Source: Kangiella koreensis DSM 16069
GTDB taxonomy: Bacteria > Pseudomonadota > Gammaproteobacteria > Enterobacterales > Kangiellaceae
NCBI RefSeq assembly: GCF_000024085.1
Contig: NC_013166.1
Coordinates: 620,001-684,000, forward strand
Length of the DNA stretch: 64,000 bases
Direction of reading: 5' to 3'
The notes under the pieces: model-generated
What the model was told of the DNA's origin: nothing
The model's input: the letters and a program-made list of their open reading frames with translations, nothing else
The model's database searches: none
Part shown: piece after piece, positions 25,395 to 36,607 of the stretch
Layout of the letters: each line of letters begins with the position of its first letter
Position numbering within the stretch: position 1 is the first letter of the stretch
Made by a program: the position numbers and the translations under genes

Positions 25395-25746
25395 AAACTA
25401 CAGCCAACAAAGATAAGAGCAACAGCTCAGTGTGGTTGAACCAAACTCCGGGGAAAGTGTCTTTGTATATGGGGATTTTATGCGCAACACTATCATTCCA
25501 GCGAAAAGCCATTACCGCTTCACAAAAATATGTGAAGCAATAGGTTTTTAGCTTGCTCACACAGGTCAGTATTGTTAGAGTAGCCCGATTGGGTAAAAAA
25601 GCATATAAGCCTTGCTATTACTGGCGTTTGAGCCGATTCGAATAGCACAGCTTGGCTCTATCTTGTTACGGTCTTGTAGTGGCAATAACCAGAGCCTGAA
25701 TCCTATAATCATCCTTATATTTGAAATTAGCGAGAAATTTCCTTAG
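25395..25746. other. Spacer between prmC and mreB
   Basis: 352 bp with no credible gene. One clear hairpin, GCTTCACA (25517-25524) / TGTGAAGC (25531-25538), is followed after a few bases by TTTTT and may end the hemA-prfA-prmC transcript. The mreB promoter must lie in the right half, but I could not pick convincing -35/-10 boxes. Confidence 0.5.
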
Positions 25747-26790
<1,044 letters not shown>

Positions 26791-26810
26791 TTTTTAAAGA
26801 AATATTGACG

Positions 26811-26839
26811 AAAATCGGGCACTTACAGGCCCGATTTTT
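26811..26839 (+). terminator. Terminator/attenuator between mreB and mreC
   Basis: 10-bp stem AAAATCGGGC / GCCCGATTTT with an 8-nt loop and one further T. It is placed after mreB and before mreC, and would let MreB be made in excess over MreC and MreD. Confidence 0.75.
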
Positions 26840-26862
26840 GTATCTGCTTCAGGAGTCCAGTT

Positions 26863-27726
26863 ATTAAGAATCTATTTACGCGAGGACCATCGTTAGTTTT
26901 GCAGCTGATTATTACGCTGTTGCTTGCGTGTGTCTTGATGGTTCTGGACTACCGTTATGGCTATTTAACTAGCGCGCGTAAAGCGAGCGCTACTTTTCTT
27001 TCGCCTTTGTATTATCTTGCTAATTTACCGAATGAGATTGCTGCTTGGGCAGATAACAATATTATCAGTCGAAATGATCTGATTGACCAAAACCGTCAGC
27101 TTAAAGATGAGGTTTTGATCCTGAAGGCACAAAACCAGCGCCTGATTGGTCTTGAATCTGAAAATGCACGTCTACGTTCATTATTAGGATCATCGCGTTC
27201 TTTTCGCGGTAAACGGTTAATTGCGGAAGTCTTGAATATTGATAGCCAGCGCTTCTCTAATGAACTGTTGTTAAACAAGGGATCTACAAACGAAGTTTTT
27301 GTGGGGCAGCCTGTGGTGGATTCCGAAGGGGTCATGGGGCAGATTGTAGAAGTTTCTTTGACTACCAGCCGAATGATTTTGTTAAATGATCAAAAGCATG
27401 CTATTCCGATTCGAAATGATCGCAATGGTGTTCGAGCCATCGCACAAGGCGACGGGCAATTATTATTCCTGCGACACCTGCCTAACACAACTGACATCCG
27501 TGAAGGTGATTTGTTATTAAGCTCAGGCTTGGGCGAGAAGTTTCCCGATGGTTACCCGGTTGCTAAAGTGATTTCAGTGACAAAACAATCTTCTCAACCT
27601 TATGCGCAGATTATTGCTGAACCGACGGCCAATATTAATACCGCTAATCATGTTCTATTGTTATGGCCTTACATGCCATCCATTGATGACCTTGACGAAA
27701 ACCAAATAGAGTCATCGGAGAAATAA
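26863..27726 (+). CDS. mreC: Rod-shape determining protein MreC, ATT start
   Basis: 287 residues if started at ATT 26863. This start gives MKNLFTRGPSL, which matches the conserved N-terminus of MreC (E. coli has FSRGPSL). It has AGGAG seven bases upstream. The first later start, TTG 26899, would cut the RGPSL motif. One N-terminal transmembrane helix, then a coiled coil (~70-105), then the periplasmic double beta-barrel domain with GVMGQIV and SGLGEKFPDGYPVAKV. MreC links MreB, MreD and the PBP2/RodA synthase. It lacks the long proline-rich tail of the E. coli protein. Confidence 0.92.
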   Translation: MKNLFTRGPSLVLQLIITLLLACVLMVLDYRYGYLTSARKASATFLSPLYYLANLPNEIAAWADNNIISRNDLIDQNRQLKDEVLILKAQNQRLIGLESENARLRSLLGSSRSFRGKRLIAEVLNIDSQRFSNELLLNKGSTNEVFVGQPVVDSEGVMGQIVEVSLTTSRMILLNDQKHAIPIRNDRNGVRAIAQGDGQLLFLRHLPNTTDIREGDLLLSSGLGEKFPDGYPVAKVISVTKQSSQPYAQIIAEPTANINTANHVLLLWPYMPSIDDLDENQIESSEK

Positions 27727-27730
27727 TGGC

Positions 27731-28228
27731 ATGAAAACGATGAAGAATGAAGTTAAACACGGAACCTGGGTCATTATACTGAGCCTGATCATTGGTATGA
27801 TTCTGGATATCTTCCCGTTGCCAGAAACCTGGCAGCCATTTAGACCGAGCTTTACCTTTTTAATATTTAGTTATTGGGTTATTGCGCTTCCGCATCGAAT
27901 TGGTTTGTTGTGGGCATTTATTACAGGTTTGGCGCTTGATGCCTTGCTAGGTACAACTTTGGGTTTACACTGTTTTTCGCTGGCCGTATTGACCTTTATT
28001 CTTCAACTGAATCATCAGCGCCTTCGCTTATTTCCATTATGGAAACAAGCATTGACCCTAATCTTTTTGAGCGTTATTTATTTTGCAATAGTTTTGTGGC
28101 TGGCTCGTCTTACTGGGAAACCAGAAAGTGATAGTTGGTACTGGATAGCAACTTTAACTAATGGCTTGTTGTGGCCATGGCTGTTTGTTCTATTGCGTGA
28201 TATTCGTCGCTACTTCCATGTGGTATAA
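27731..28228 (+). CDS. mreD: Rod-shape determining protein MreD
   Basis: 165 residues, almost entirely hydrophobic, with five or six transmembrane segments as in the MreD family. It is the membrane partner of MreC in the elongasome. Only 4 bp separate it from mreC. Recognition rests on size, topology and position, with supportive motifs (TGLALDALLGTTLGLH). Confidence 0.93.
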   Translation: MKTMKNEVKHGTWVIILSLIIGMILDIFPLPETWQPFRPSFTFLIFSYWVIALPHRIGLLWAFITGLALDALLGTTLGLHCFSLAVLTFILQLNHQRLRLFPLWKQALTLIFLSVIYFAIVLWLARLTGKPESDSWYWIATLTNGLLWPWLFVLLRDIRRYFHVV

Positions 28229-28250
28229 GCACACTGTTTAAGGGGGCTTG

Positions 28251-28868
28251 ATGTTTGAGCAAATTTACCTGGCTTCTGCTTCGCCACGTCGTAAAGAATT
28301 ATTAACCCAGTTGGGGGTGTCATTTATTCAAGTGGCTAACGATTTTGATGAAACGCCACTAGTGAATGAGTCTGCCGAAGATTATGTGACACGATTAGCC
28401 ATCGGCAAAGCGCGCTCCGCGCAACCTTTTTGTGATCCTGATAATCCTCTACCTATTCTTGGTGCTGATACAATTGTGGTATTAAATGGCCAGTTTCTCG
28501 GCAAGCCTGCTGACCTAGATGAAGCAAAGTCGATGCTTAAACAACTGTCGGGCCGTACGCACCAGGTTTATAGTGGCGTTAGCCTTTGTTACCAAGATAA
28601 AACGATCTGGCAAGTGTCAAAAAGTGATGTCACTTTCAGTCAGTTGACCGAGCAAACGGTCGATGCTTATTGCGCGACAAAAGAGCCGTTAGGAAAAGCT
28701 GGTTCATACGCGATTCAGGGCATTGCTGGTAGCCTGGTTAATGGCATCAATGGTAGTTACAGCGGGATTGTTGGGTTACCATTGTATGAAACCAGAATTC
28801 TGTTAGAGCAGATGCAGATCAGACATCTTCTCTCACCTCAGCTATCACCTCAACAGTCACCAGGATAA
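28251..28868 (+). CDS. yhdE: Maf-family nucleoside triphosphate pyrophosphatase (YhdE type)
   Basis: 205 residues. House-cleaning enzyme that hydrolyses dTTP/UTP and modified nucleotides to monophosphates. Starts MFEQIYLASASPRRKELL, the family signature, with GADTIV and the SGRTHQVYSGV block further on. The ATG at 28251 has AGGGGG four bases upstream and is preferred to the TTG immediately before it. The C-terminus carries an unusual Ser/Pro/Gln repeat (LSPQLSPQQSPG). Confidence 0.93.
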   Translation: MFEQIYLASASPRRKELLTQLGVSFIQVANDFDETPLVNESAEDYVTRLAIGKARSAQPFCDPDNPLPILGADTIVVLNGQFLGKPADLDEAKSMLKQLSGRTHQVYSGVSLCYQDKTIWQVSKSDVTFSQLTEQTVDAYCATKEPLGKAGSYAIQGIAGSLVNGINGSYSGIVGLPLYETRILLEQMQIRHLLSPQLSPQQSPG

Positions 28869-28883
28869 GAGGTCGTTGAAATC

Positions 28884-30380
28884 ATGCGTGATGAAATTTT
28901 AATTAATGTCACCCCACAGGAAACGCGCGTTGCGTTAGTCGAAAATGGTGTCTTGCAGGAAGTGCATCTTGAACGAACGACTAATCGTGGCATTGTCGGC
29001 AATATTTATAAAGGTATTGTCCGTCGAGTAATGCCAGGTATGCAGGCAGCCTTTGTCGATATCGGCCATGACCGTGCAGCTTTCTTACACGTCGCTGATA
29101 TTGTTGCCATTAAAAATGATGAAGAAAAGCATGCGGTAGAAGGCTCGGAACTTCTGGATAAACAGGATGCGCACGAAGCCGATATCGCAACTTTGCTGCA
29201 CGAAGGACAGAAAATTATTGTACAGGTCATCAAAGATCCGATTGGTAGTAAAGGCGCTCGTTTAACCACTCATATTACGATTCCTTCACGATTCCTGGTG
29301 TTAATGCCGGACAATCCTCATGTTGGCGTTTCACAACGGATTGAGGATTTAGATGAGCGTACACGATTAAAAGATTTATTAGCTGATACTGACTTTGGTG
29401 GTGACACGGGTTATATCATTCGCACCGCAGCAGAAGGGGCGAGTGATATTGAGCTCGATCGTGACGTAAAGTTTCTATCCAAACTGTGGAGTGGGATTAG
29501 TGAAAAAGCAAAGACAACCAAAGCCCCTCAATTAGTTCATGAAGATTTGGCGTTAGAACTGAGAATTATGCGTGACATTATTGAAGATGATATTGAGCGA
29601 GTGCGCATGGATAATTCACAAAGTTTTAAACGCATTCAAAATTTTGTCATGGAGTTCTTGCCTGAAATTAATAATCGGATAGAGCATTATGAGGGTGAGC
29701 GTCCGATTTTTGACCTTTACAATATTGAAGAAGAAATAAAAAAAGCACTGGAGCGGAAGGTTCCTTTGAAGTCAGGTGGGTATTTAATTATTGATCAAAC
29801 TGAAGCGATGACTACAGTTGATGTCAACACCGGTGCTTTTATAGGCCATAAAAACCTGGAAGAAACAATCTTTCGCACTAACCTTGAAGCCGCAACGGCT
29901 TTAGCCCGTCAGTTACGATTGCGTAACCTTGGCGGCATTATTATTGTCGATTTTATTGATATGCAGGATGAGGAGCACAAACGGCATGTGCTGCGAACGC
30001 TGGAAAAAGCGGTAGAGCGTGACCATGTCAAAACATCTATTTCTGAGGTGTCAACGCTGGGACTTGTTGAAATGACACGTAAACGTTCACGAGAAAGTCT
30101 TGAGCGTTTGATGTGTGAACCTTGTCAGCAATGTAATGGACGAGGTTTTGTTAAAACACCGGTCACGATTTGTTACGAAATATTCCGAGAAATCAGTCGA
30201 GCATCGCGGGCTTATGATGTACAAAAGTTTTTAGTGCTTGCTAATCAAGAAGTGGTTGACTGTTTATTGGATGAGGAAGCGAGTAGTTTGGCTGAGCTTG
30301 AGGTTGATATTGATAAACCGATTCGCTTGCAAGTTGAAAGTTTATACTCGCCCGATCAATTTGATGTTGTATTGATGTAA
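28884..30380 (+). CDS. rng: Ribonuclease G
   Basis: 498 residues, against 489 in E. coli RNase G. This 5'-end-sensing endoribonuclease matures 16S rRNA and decays some mRNAs. An S1 domain lies at ~37-125. The catalytic magnesium-binding aspartates are Asp313 (TVDVNTG) and Asp356 (IIIVDFIDM), and the zinc-link cysteines are Cys411 and Cys414 (CEPC). It lacks the long C-terminal degradosome scaffold, which separates it from RNase E. It is placed between maf and yhdP as usual. Confidence 0.97.
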   Translation: MRDEILINVTPQETRVALVENGVLQEVHLERTTNRGIVGNIYKGIVRRVMPGMQAAFVDIGHDRAAFLHVADIVAIKNDEEKHAVEGSELLDKQDAHEADIATLLHEGQKIIVQVIKDPIGSKGARLTTHITIPSRFLVLMPDNPHVGVSQRIEDLDERTRLKDLLADTDFGGDTGYIIRTAAEGASDIELDRDVKFLSKLWSGISEKAKTTKAPQLVHEDLALELRIMRDIIEDDIERVRMDNSQSFKRIQNFVMEFLPEINNRIEHYEGERPIFDLYNIEEEIKKALERKVPLKSGGYLIIDQTEAMTTVDVNTGAFIGHKNLEETIFRTNLEAATALARQLRLRNLGGIIIVDFIDMQDEEHKRHVLRTLEKAVERDHVKTSISEVSTLGLVEMTRKRSRESLERLMCEPCQQCNGRGFVKTPVTICYEIFREISRASRAYDVQKFLVLANQEVVDCLLDEEASSLAELEVDIDKPIRLQVESLYSPDQFDVVLM

Positions 30381-30392
30381 CCCGGAAATCAG

Positions 30393-33300
30393 ATGGCAAA
30401 AGGCTTAATCACAATCGTTCGAAAATGGCTGACCAAGTTGCTTTGGTTAGTCTCGATCATTGTGATCTTATTTGTGCTATTAGTTTCGGTGGTAAAGCTG
30501 ATTCTTCCCTATTGGCTAGATGATAAAGATAAAGTTATTGAATTGGTTGAAACCCAAATTGGAGGTGAATTTAATTATCAACAATTAGTAGTGGATTGGA
30601 CTCGTTTTCGCCCCACCATCTATTTAGAAGAACTTAGCTGGGAAAATGACGACCATACCCTGCGTGTTGAAAGTTCACGTAACACTATTGAGCTCAATCT
30701 GTGGAAAAGTTTAATTGATGGCTATTTGAAAACGGAAAGTATTGAGATTAATGGCACTAATGTTACTTACACTTTACCTGATTCTAGTGCGGCATCTTCT
30801 ACCGATTTTTCACTCGACTCCATTCGCCGCTCTTTAAGTATGAATCCAGAGATCTTGCAACAACGTAAGATCTCAATCCGAGACCTGGCTTTAACACTTC
30901 GTAATCAAGGAAATAGTCGCTCTTTAGTTGCTCCCATGATTCGCTATGAGCGAATGGGTCATGACCGACAATTAATTATTGATACACGAGGTGAATTATT
31001 CTCCAGTGGGCGATTCGTTATAGAAACAGAAGGGCAGCCATTTGAAGGTAGTAATGCGACTGACCTTTATGTGTCTTTAGAAGATACCGATATAAAGTCG
31101 TTAGCTCAATTTTTAAACCTCAAACAACAGTTTCCAGTCGATCTGATTAACCTCGAGTTATGGTTAAACTATGAAGGTGATAAACCGGTTTCTGGATATA
31201 GTCGTTTTATCGCTTCAGGTGATCAATCAAAAGTTGCAGAGCTGGAAGGCGCAATTCGATTTGATTCTGATAATGAATATTTCAAGCTTTTTAGCGATCG
31301 ATTTAAATTAGTTCAAAGAGACGACGATAATAACTTGCGCAGCTTTGACAGTGATTTCCTGTTGCAAAAAAAGAAGCAGTCGCAAGGAGATGAATGGTCA
31401 GTTTCTGTTGATAATATTCCAATTAGTTACTTACTCACTGTGATAAAGCCTTTTTTATTGGTAGAGCATATTGAGTGGGCCAACGGCCTGGATCCGAAAG
31501 GGCATATAAATCATTTCGAACTGTTAGCATTACATAATGAAGAATCATTCAAAGCGCAAAAAGCCGATATTGAATTAAGCAATCTGGTTGTCAAAGAGTA
31601 TCAGCAAATTCCAGCACTCGAAATTAATCAATTACAAATTGCGGATGAAAACGCTCAGTGGCGAGTTAAGCTTAACAGTTATGATTCACAGTTTGCTAAA
31701 AGTGATTGGTTAAAGGCACCTGTAGTTCTGGAGCAATTAGTCTTTGACGGGCTTGTTGAACTGGATGAAACGATCAATATCAACATTGATGAATTGATTA
31801 TTAAAAACCAAGATCTTAATATTAAAGCACAGGGATTGGTTAGTCTGAATGAAGGTGATAGCGGTAAGATTGATACGGAAGTAGCGTTATACGCTGAAGC
31901 GAAAGATTTGAAAATTGCTGAGCTACATAAATATTGGCCTCGCCAGGGTATGAAAAAGAAGGCCGTTGACTATTTAGATATGAGCCTGAAAGGTGGCGTG
32001 GTAGAACGTGCGAAGTTAGTATGGCGTGGCGGAGTTGAGGCATTTCCATATCAGGATGAGAGCGGTCAGTTTTATGTTGAAGCTAAAGTTCGTGATGCGC
32101 TTTTTAAGTTTGATCCTGAATGGCCACAGGCTGAACAGCTCAATGCAACAGCAATTTTCGATAATGATGAAATGCGTATTGTGGCGGAAACAGGGCAGTT
32201 GCTAGGTAGCACAGTCAATAGCGCTTCGGCGACTATTGACTCTTTCAGTAACGATATTTCTATGCTGACTATTCATGTCGATGGGAATGTTAGTAGTCAA
32301 TCGTATGCGCAACTCCATCAGAATTCTCCGCTAAAAGATAAACTGGGTGAGGCGGTAACGGACTTTGTTTTCGCCCAACCGATTAATCCCAAGTTGGAAA
32401 TTACTATTCCGTTAGGAAACGATGTTCCAGCCAGTATTAAAGGTTCTATTCCACTGAATGGTCATACTATTAGCTATAAGGATTTCCCTGTAAAATTAAG
32501 ACAGGTCGGTGGTTTTATTCATTTTACGGATGACGGTGCTTTTTCAGAAGCTCTTCATGCCAGCTTATGGGGTAACTCATTCGCAATTAACGTCAAGGTT
32601 GATGAGTTCACCAATGATTCCGACTTGGTAACAATTGATGCCAATTCTGATTTTGCCATCAATAACATATTTACATCACAAAAAATCGAATCACCCTTAA
32701 CTATAAATGGGGCAAGTCAACTTATTGTTCGCTACCGAATCGATCAGGAAGAAAAACAATCTTTAATTGTACGTACTGATTTGAAGGGTACAGAAATCAT
32801 TGGTCCTGATTGGTTGAGTAAGGAGAAAGCTGAAACTTCTGATGTGTTAATAACATTGTTTGAATCAGCAGGTAAAATCAATAGTAGGGCGATTTATCGA
32901 AATACTATTTCTTCTCGGTTAGCTTTCTCAACTGATTCCATGAATGATCTAAATGGCGTGATTGCTCTTGGCAATCTGGCGACGCAAAACATACAGGCAC
33001 CTGAGCAAGGCGTGGCCATTCGAGGTCAGTTTAATGAGATCAAAAGTTATGACTGGATAAATAGTCTGCAGTTTAAAGGTGAGCAGTCCTTTAAGTGGCC
33101 GCGTTGGATTGATCACATTGATGTAAGAACACCGCTGTTTGATATAGCAGGGCAGAAGCTGCATGAAGTGCGTTTAACCGATGAAGTTCTGGCTGGCGAA
33201 TATTTGCGCTTCAAGGTTACAGCCGAAGAAGGTCAGGGGAGTTTGACGCTTTACGAAGATGGCCGTAAGAGAGTTCAGATTGATGAGTTGGATATTAAGT

Positions 33301-34352
33301 TAGAGCCTTTTAGTAAATTATCTGAAAGCGAAATATCACTGGATAAAAAGGCTTTGTATGATTGGCAGCTAGAGTGTGCCTCCTGCCGTATTAATGGTAT
33401 CGATACGGGCTTTTTGACCTTGGTTACACAAAAAGCTGAAGGCGGAGTGACCATTCAAGGCGACAGTAAAATAGAAGGCTTATTGTCAGCTTATCTTGAG
33501 GGCAGTTGGCTGGGTGACGTCAGTAACGTCAAAATAAATTTTTCCTCGCCAAATGCAGGACGACTATTGCAACGCTGGGGTTATGGTGATGGTATTCGAG
33601 ATACCAGTACTAACGGTAGCCTTGATCTAAGCTGGTCTGGTGGATGGCATAAGTTTGAGCTTAATCAGAGTAATGGAACCTTTAATGTTAGTACTGGCCA
33701 AGGGGTTGTTCGTGAGTTGAGTGACAGGCAGGCCAGGGTATTCAGCTTGCTGTCTTTGCAAAGTTTACGTCGCCGTTTATCGCTTGATTTCAGTGATCTA
33801 TTTGAGGATGGTTTCTTCTACGATTCAATCAATGGTCGCTTTACAATAAAAAAAGGCATCGTTTATAGTGAAAACGTTTCAATTAATGGTGCCACGGCGG
33901 AAGTTACTATTACCGGATATACCGATCTGGTTAATAATAAAGTTGATCAAAATGTTTTAGTTATTCCAAAGTTAGGATCCAGTTTACCAGTTTTAGCAGG
34001 TTGGGCAATCGAACCAACTACAGGTTTAATCATGCTGCTCATTAATAAAATTTTCGAGCCGGTGCTAGATGTTGTTGTGAGTATTGAGTATAAAATCAAG
34101 GGTGATCTTGATAATCCCGAAGTGATTGAGTTGGATAAAAAATCAAAAGAGATTGTAATTCCTGACGAAGAACTTTTAGAAGAGGCTGAGGATCAGCCAA
34201 TCATGGATAGTGAACTTATTAATCAAGAGCAAAGTCCAGAGCAAGATAGCCAGAGTAGTGATAGTGAGCAATCAGCGATTGAAAAGGAAGTGCAAGCACT
34301 AGAAGATGATAGACCAAAACAAACTCGAGAGGAGGATGGAAATGACAAGTAG
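30393..34352 (+). CDS. yhdP: YhdP-family AsmA-like protein, phospholipid transport across the envelope
   Basis: 1319 residues, against 1266 in E. coli. One N-terminal transmembrane helix (~12-38) anchors it in the inner membrane. The rest is a very long beta-rich periplasmic groove typical of AsmA/TamB-like lipid transporters, ending in the AsmA-like C-terminal domain (~1090-1270). YhdP, TamB and YdbH are known to share anterograde phospholipid transport. The last ~60 residues form a Glu/Gln/Asp/Ser-rich hydrophilic tail not needed for the fold. The stop overlaps the start of the next gene by 11 bases. Confidence 0.92.
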   Translation: MAKGLITIVRKWLTKLLWLVSIIVILFVLLVSVVKLILPYWLDDKDKVIELVETQIGGEFNYQQLVVDWTRFRPTIYLEELSWENDDHTLRVESSRNTIELNLWKSLIDGYLKTESIEINGTNVTYTLPDSSAASSTDFSLDSIRRSLSMNPEILQQRKISIRDLALTLRNQGNSRSLVAPMIRYERMGHDRQLIIDTRGELFSSGRFVIETEGQPFEGSNATDLYVSLEDTDIKSLAQFLNLKQQFPVDLINLELWLNYEGDKPVSGYSRFIASGDQSKVAELEGAIRFDSDNEYFKLFSDRFKLVQRDDDNNLRSFDSDFLLQKKKQSQGDEWSVSVDNIPISYLLTVIKPFLLVEHIEWANGLDPKGHINHFELLALHNEESFKAQKADIELSNLVVKEYQQIPALEINQLQIADENAQWRVKLNSYDSQFAKSDWLKAPVVLEQLVFDGLVELDETININIDELIIKNQDLNIKAQGLVSLNEGDSGKIDTEVALYAEAKDLKIAELHKYWPRQGMKKKAVDYLDMSLKGGVVERAKLVWRGGVEAFPYQDESGQFYVEAKVRDALFKFDPEWPQAEQLNATAIFDNDEMRIVAETGQLLGSTVNSASATIDSFSNDISMLTIHVDGNVSSQSYAQLHQNSPLKDKLGEAVTDFVFAQPINPKLEITIPLGNDVPASIKGSIPLNGHTISYKDFPVKLRQVGGFIHFTDDGAFSEALHASLWGNSFAINVKVDEFTNDSDLVTIDANSDFAINNIFTSQKIESPLTINGASQLIVRYRIDQEEKQSLIVRTDLKGTEIIGPDWLSKEKAETSDVLITLFESAGKINSRAIYRNTISSRLAFSTDSMNDLNGVIALGNLATQNIQAPEQGVAIRGQFNEIKSYDWINSLQFKGEQSFKWPRWIDHIDVRTPLFDIAGQKLHEVRLTDEVLAGEYLRFKVTAEEGQGSLTLYEDGRKRVQIDELDIKLEPFSKLSESEISLDKKALYDWQLECASCRINGIDTGFLTLVTQKAEGGVTIQGDSKIEGLLSAYLEGSWLGDVSNVKINFSSPNAGRLLQRWGYGDGIRDTSTNGSLDLSWSGGWHKFELNQSNGTFNVSTGQGVVRELSDRQARVFSLLSLQSLRRRLSLDFSDLFEDGFFYDSINGRFTIKKGIVYSENVSINGATAEVTITGYTDLVNNKVDQNVLVIPKLGSSLPVLAGWAIEPTTGLIMLLINKIFEPVLDVVVSIEYKIKGDLDNPEVIELDKKSKEIVIPDEELLEEAEDQPIMDSELINQEQSPEQDSQSSDSEQSAIEKEVQALEDDRPKQTREEDGNDK

Positions 34353-35163
34353 CGTTAAGGTTGCTTTAATTCAGATGACCTCATCCAGTGAGGTCGATGA
34401 TAATCTTGCTAAAGCAGAGAAGCTGATAGAGTCTGCTGCGGCACAAGGTGCCCAATTCATTGTATTGCCCGAAAGCTTTGCTTTGATGGAAAAATATAAT
34501 GGGCAAAAGCTCGAACATGTTGAACGCGATGGCCAGGGAAAAGTTCAAGACTGGATGTCTTCGCTGGCAAAGAAATTAAAGCTGGTATTGGTAGGCGGCA
34601 CCATAGCCGTTGAGTCTGAGATTGAAAATAAACCCTATGCGCGTTGTTATGTTTATCAGGAAGACGGTAGCCTTCTAGCTCACTACGACAAAATACATTT
34701 ATTTGATGTGTCGGTGAAAGAGGGAGAAAGTTACTCAGAGTCATCCAATACTCTCGCTGGATCTGAACCTGTGACGTTTAATTGGCAAGGTATTACCTTT
34801 GGCTGTTCCGTCTGTTATGACTTACGTTTTCCGGAGTTATATCGTTATTATCAGACCCACAATGTGGATGTCATTCTGGCACCTTCAGCATTTACTCTCG
34901 CCACAGGCAAGGTACATTGGAAGCTGTTGTTACAGGCGCGGGCGGTTGAGAATTTGGCTTTTGTAGTCGCCCCAAATCAAACCGGTACCCATGATAACCA
35001 AAGAAAAACTTTTGGTCATAGTATGGTGATTGATCCATGGGGTGAAGTCATTGATGAGTTGCAAGAAGATGAAGGTATATCGATCGCAACGTTAAATATC
35101 AATAAGATTGATATGATCAAAGAAAAATTCCCTGTGCACCTGCACCGCAAATTAATGAGTTAA
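34342..35163 (+). CDS. Nitrilase-family amidohydrolase (Nit1/YbeM-like)
   Basis: 273 residues. Carbon-nitrogen hydrolase with the Glu44-Lys117-Cys158 triad (PESFA, YDKIHLFDV, CYDLRFPE). The YDKIHLFD block is typical of Nit1-type enzymes that remove the amide from deaminated glutathione, a metabolite-repair role. Start chosen at ATG 34342, six bases after AGGAGG, overlapping the yhdP 3' end. Two upstream ATGs in frame (34306, 34336) are badly placed relative to that ribosome site. The yhdP-nitrilase-tldD order is common in gammaproteobacteria. Confidence 0.9.
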   Translation: MTSSVKVALIQMTSSSEVDDNLAKAEKLIESAAAQGAQFIVLPESFALMEKYNGQKLEHVERDGQGKVQDWMSSLAKKLKLVLVGGTIAVESEIENKPYARCYVYQEDGSLLAHYDKIHLFDVSVKEGESYSESSNTLAGSEPVTFNWQGITFGCSVCYDLRFPELYRYYQTHNVDVILAPSAFTLATGKVHWKLLLQARAVENLAFVVAPNQTGTHDNQRKTFGHSMVIDPWGEVIDELQEDEGISIATLNINKIDMIKEKFPVHLHRKLMS

Positions 35164-35167
35164 TTAA

Positions 35168-36604
35168 ATGAATTCCCTAATCAAACAAGTTGAACAGCGT
35201 ATATTTGAAGAGTCTGATCTAAGCATCGCAGTACTGGAAGATGCTATTCGAAAGCTACACCGATTTGATATTAGTTACTCAGACATTTTCATTCAAGAAG
35301 TTCAACATCAGTATTGGCAGCTCGAAGATGGGATCGTTAAAGATGCCAGCTTCAATTTAAATAAAGGTCTTGGCGTGCGTGCGATTGAAGGTGAGAAAAC
35401 CAGCTTTGCCTATGCCAACCAGTTACAAACTACGGCACTTGATAATGCGATAAGTGCTGCCACCAGTATGAGCAGAGCCAGAAAACAAGGCGCTGTATCT
35501 TTTAATCGCTTAGATCCCAAGCAACTCTACACTAGTCAGCCTGTTTTGTTTGCTGTCGAGCAGCAACAGAAAATTGATTTATTACGTCAGCTTGATGCAA
35601 AGGCGCGTCACCTTGATGAGAAAGTTCAACAAGTAATTGTTAGCCTTTCAGCGGTTGATGAACAAATGATGGTGCTGGCAAGTGATGGCGTTATTGCTGC
35701 CGATATTCGGCCCATGATTCGGTTGAATGTTTCAGTCATTGTTGAACATCAGGGCCGCCGGGAGCGAGGTAGTGCAGGATTAGGTGGACGTTACGATTGG
35801 CAGACCTTGTTAGAAGCTAATCTGGATGATTTGGCACAAACTGCTGTAACACAGGCTTTAATTAACTTAGATGCTATTGAAGCACCTGCCGGGTTAATGC
35901 CCGTCGTGTTAGGTAATGGCTGGCCGGGTGTTTTGTTGCACGAAGCGGTGGGTCATGGATTGGAAGGGGACTTTAATCGCAAAGGCTCTTCTGCCTATGC
36001 GGGCAAGATTGGGCAAAAAGTTGCCTCTGATTTATGTACAGTGGTTGATGACGGAACATTGCCCAATCAACGTGGCTCTTTAAGCGTTGACGATGAGGGT
36101 ACAGTAAGCCAGTCAACAGTGCTGATAGAGAATGGTGTGCTCAAAGGCTATATGCAAGATAAGCACAATGCACAACTTATGGGACAAAAGGCTACTGGCA
36201 ACGGACGTCGAGAGTCTTATGCTCACTTGCCGATGCCACGAATGACCAATACCTATATGATGTCTGGCGAATCCGATCCGCAAGACATTATCAAAAGCGT
36301 TAAGAAAGGGATCTATGCGCCGAATTTTGCCGGCGGGCAAGTTGATATTACATCAGGGAATTTTGTGTTCAGTGCCAGCGAAGCTTACTTGATTGAAGAT
36401 GGCAAAATCACCGCACCCATAAAAGGTGCCACATTAACGGGTAACGGCCCAGAAGTTTTAAAACGGGTCAGCATGGTCGGCAACGATAGCATGCTCGATC
36501 CAGGCATTGGCGTTTGTGGTAAAGATGGACAAAGTATCGCCGTCTGCGTAGGTCAACCTACTTTAAAAGTCGATCAAATGACGGTTGGTGGGACAAAGGT
36601 TTGA
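35168..36604 (+). CDS. tldD: Metalloprotease TldD
   Basis: 478 residues. Zinc protease subunit that works with TldE/PmbA to degrade unfolded peptides, process microcin B17-type peptides and degrade CcdA. The metal-binding HExxxH motif is at His258-Glu259...His263 ([14 protein letters not shown]). Its partner pmbA is encoded about 2.8 kb away on the same strand, beyond darP and a TonB receptor gene. Ends three bases before the convergent darP stop. Confidence 0.96.
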   Translation: MNSLIKQVEQRIFEESDLSIAVLEDAIRKLHRFDISYSDIFIQEVQHQYWQLEDGIVKDASFNLNKGLGVRAIEGEKTSFAYANQLQTTALDNAISAATSMSRARKQGAVSFNRLDPKQLYTSQPVLFAVEQQQKIDLLRQLDAKARHLDEKVQQVIVSLSAVDEQMMVLASDGVIAADIRPMIRLNVSVIVEHQGRRERGSAGLGGRYDWQTLLEANLDDLAQTAVTQALINLDAIEAPAGLMPVVLGNGWPGVLLHEAVGHGLEGDFNRKGSSAYAGKIGQKVASDLCTVVDDGTLPNQRGSLSVDDEGTVSQSTVLIENGVLKGYMQDKHNAQLMGQKATGNGRRESYAHLPMPRMTNTYMMSGESDPQDIIKSVKKGIYAPNFAGGQVDITSGNFVFSASEAYLIEDGKITAPIKGATLTGNGPEVLKRVSMVGNDSMLDPGIGVCGKDGQSIAVCVGQPTLKVDQMTVGGTKV

Positions 36605-36607
36605 TGT

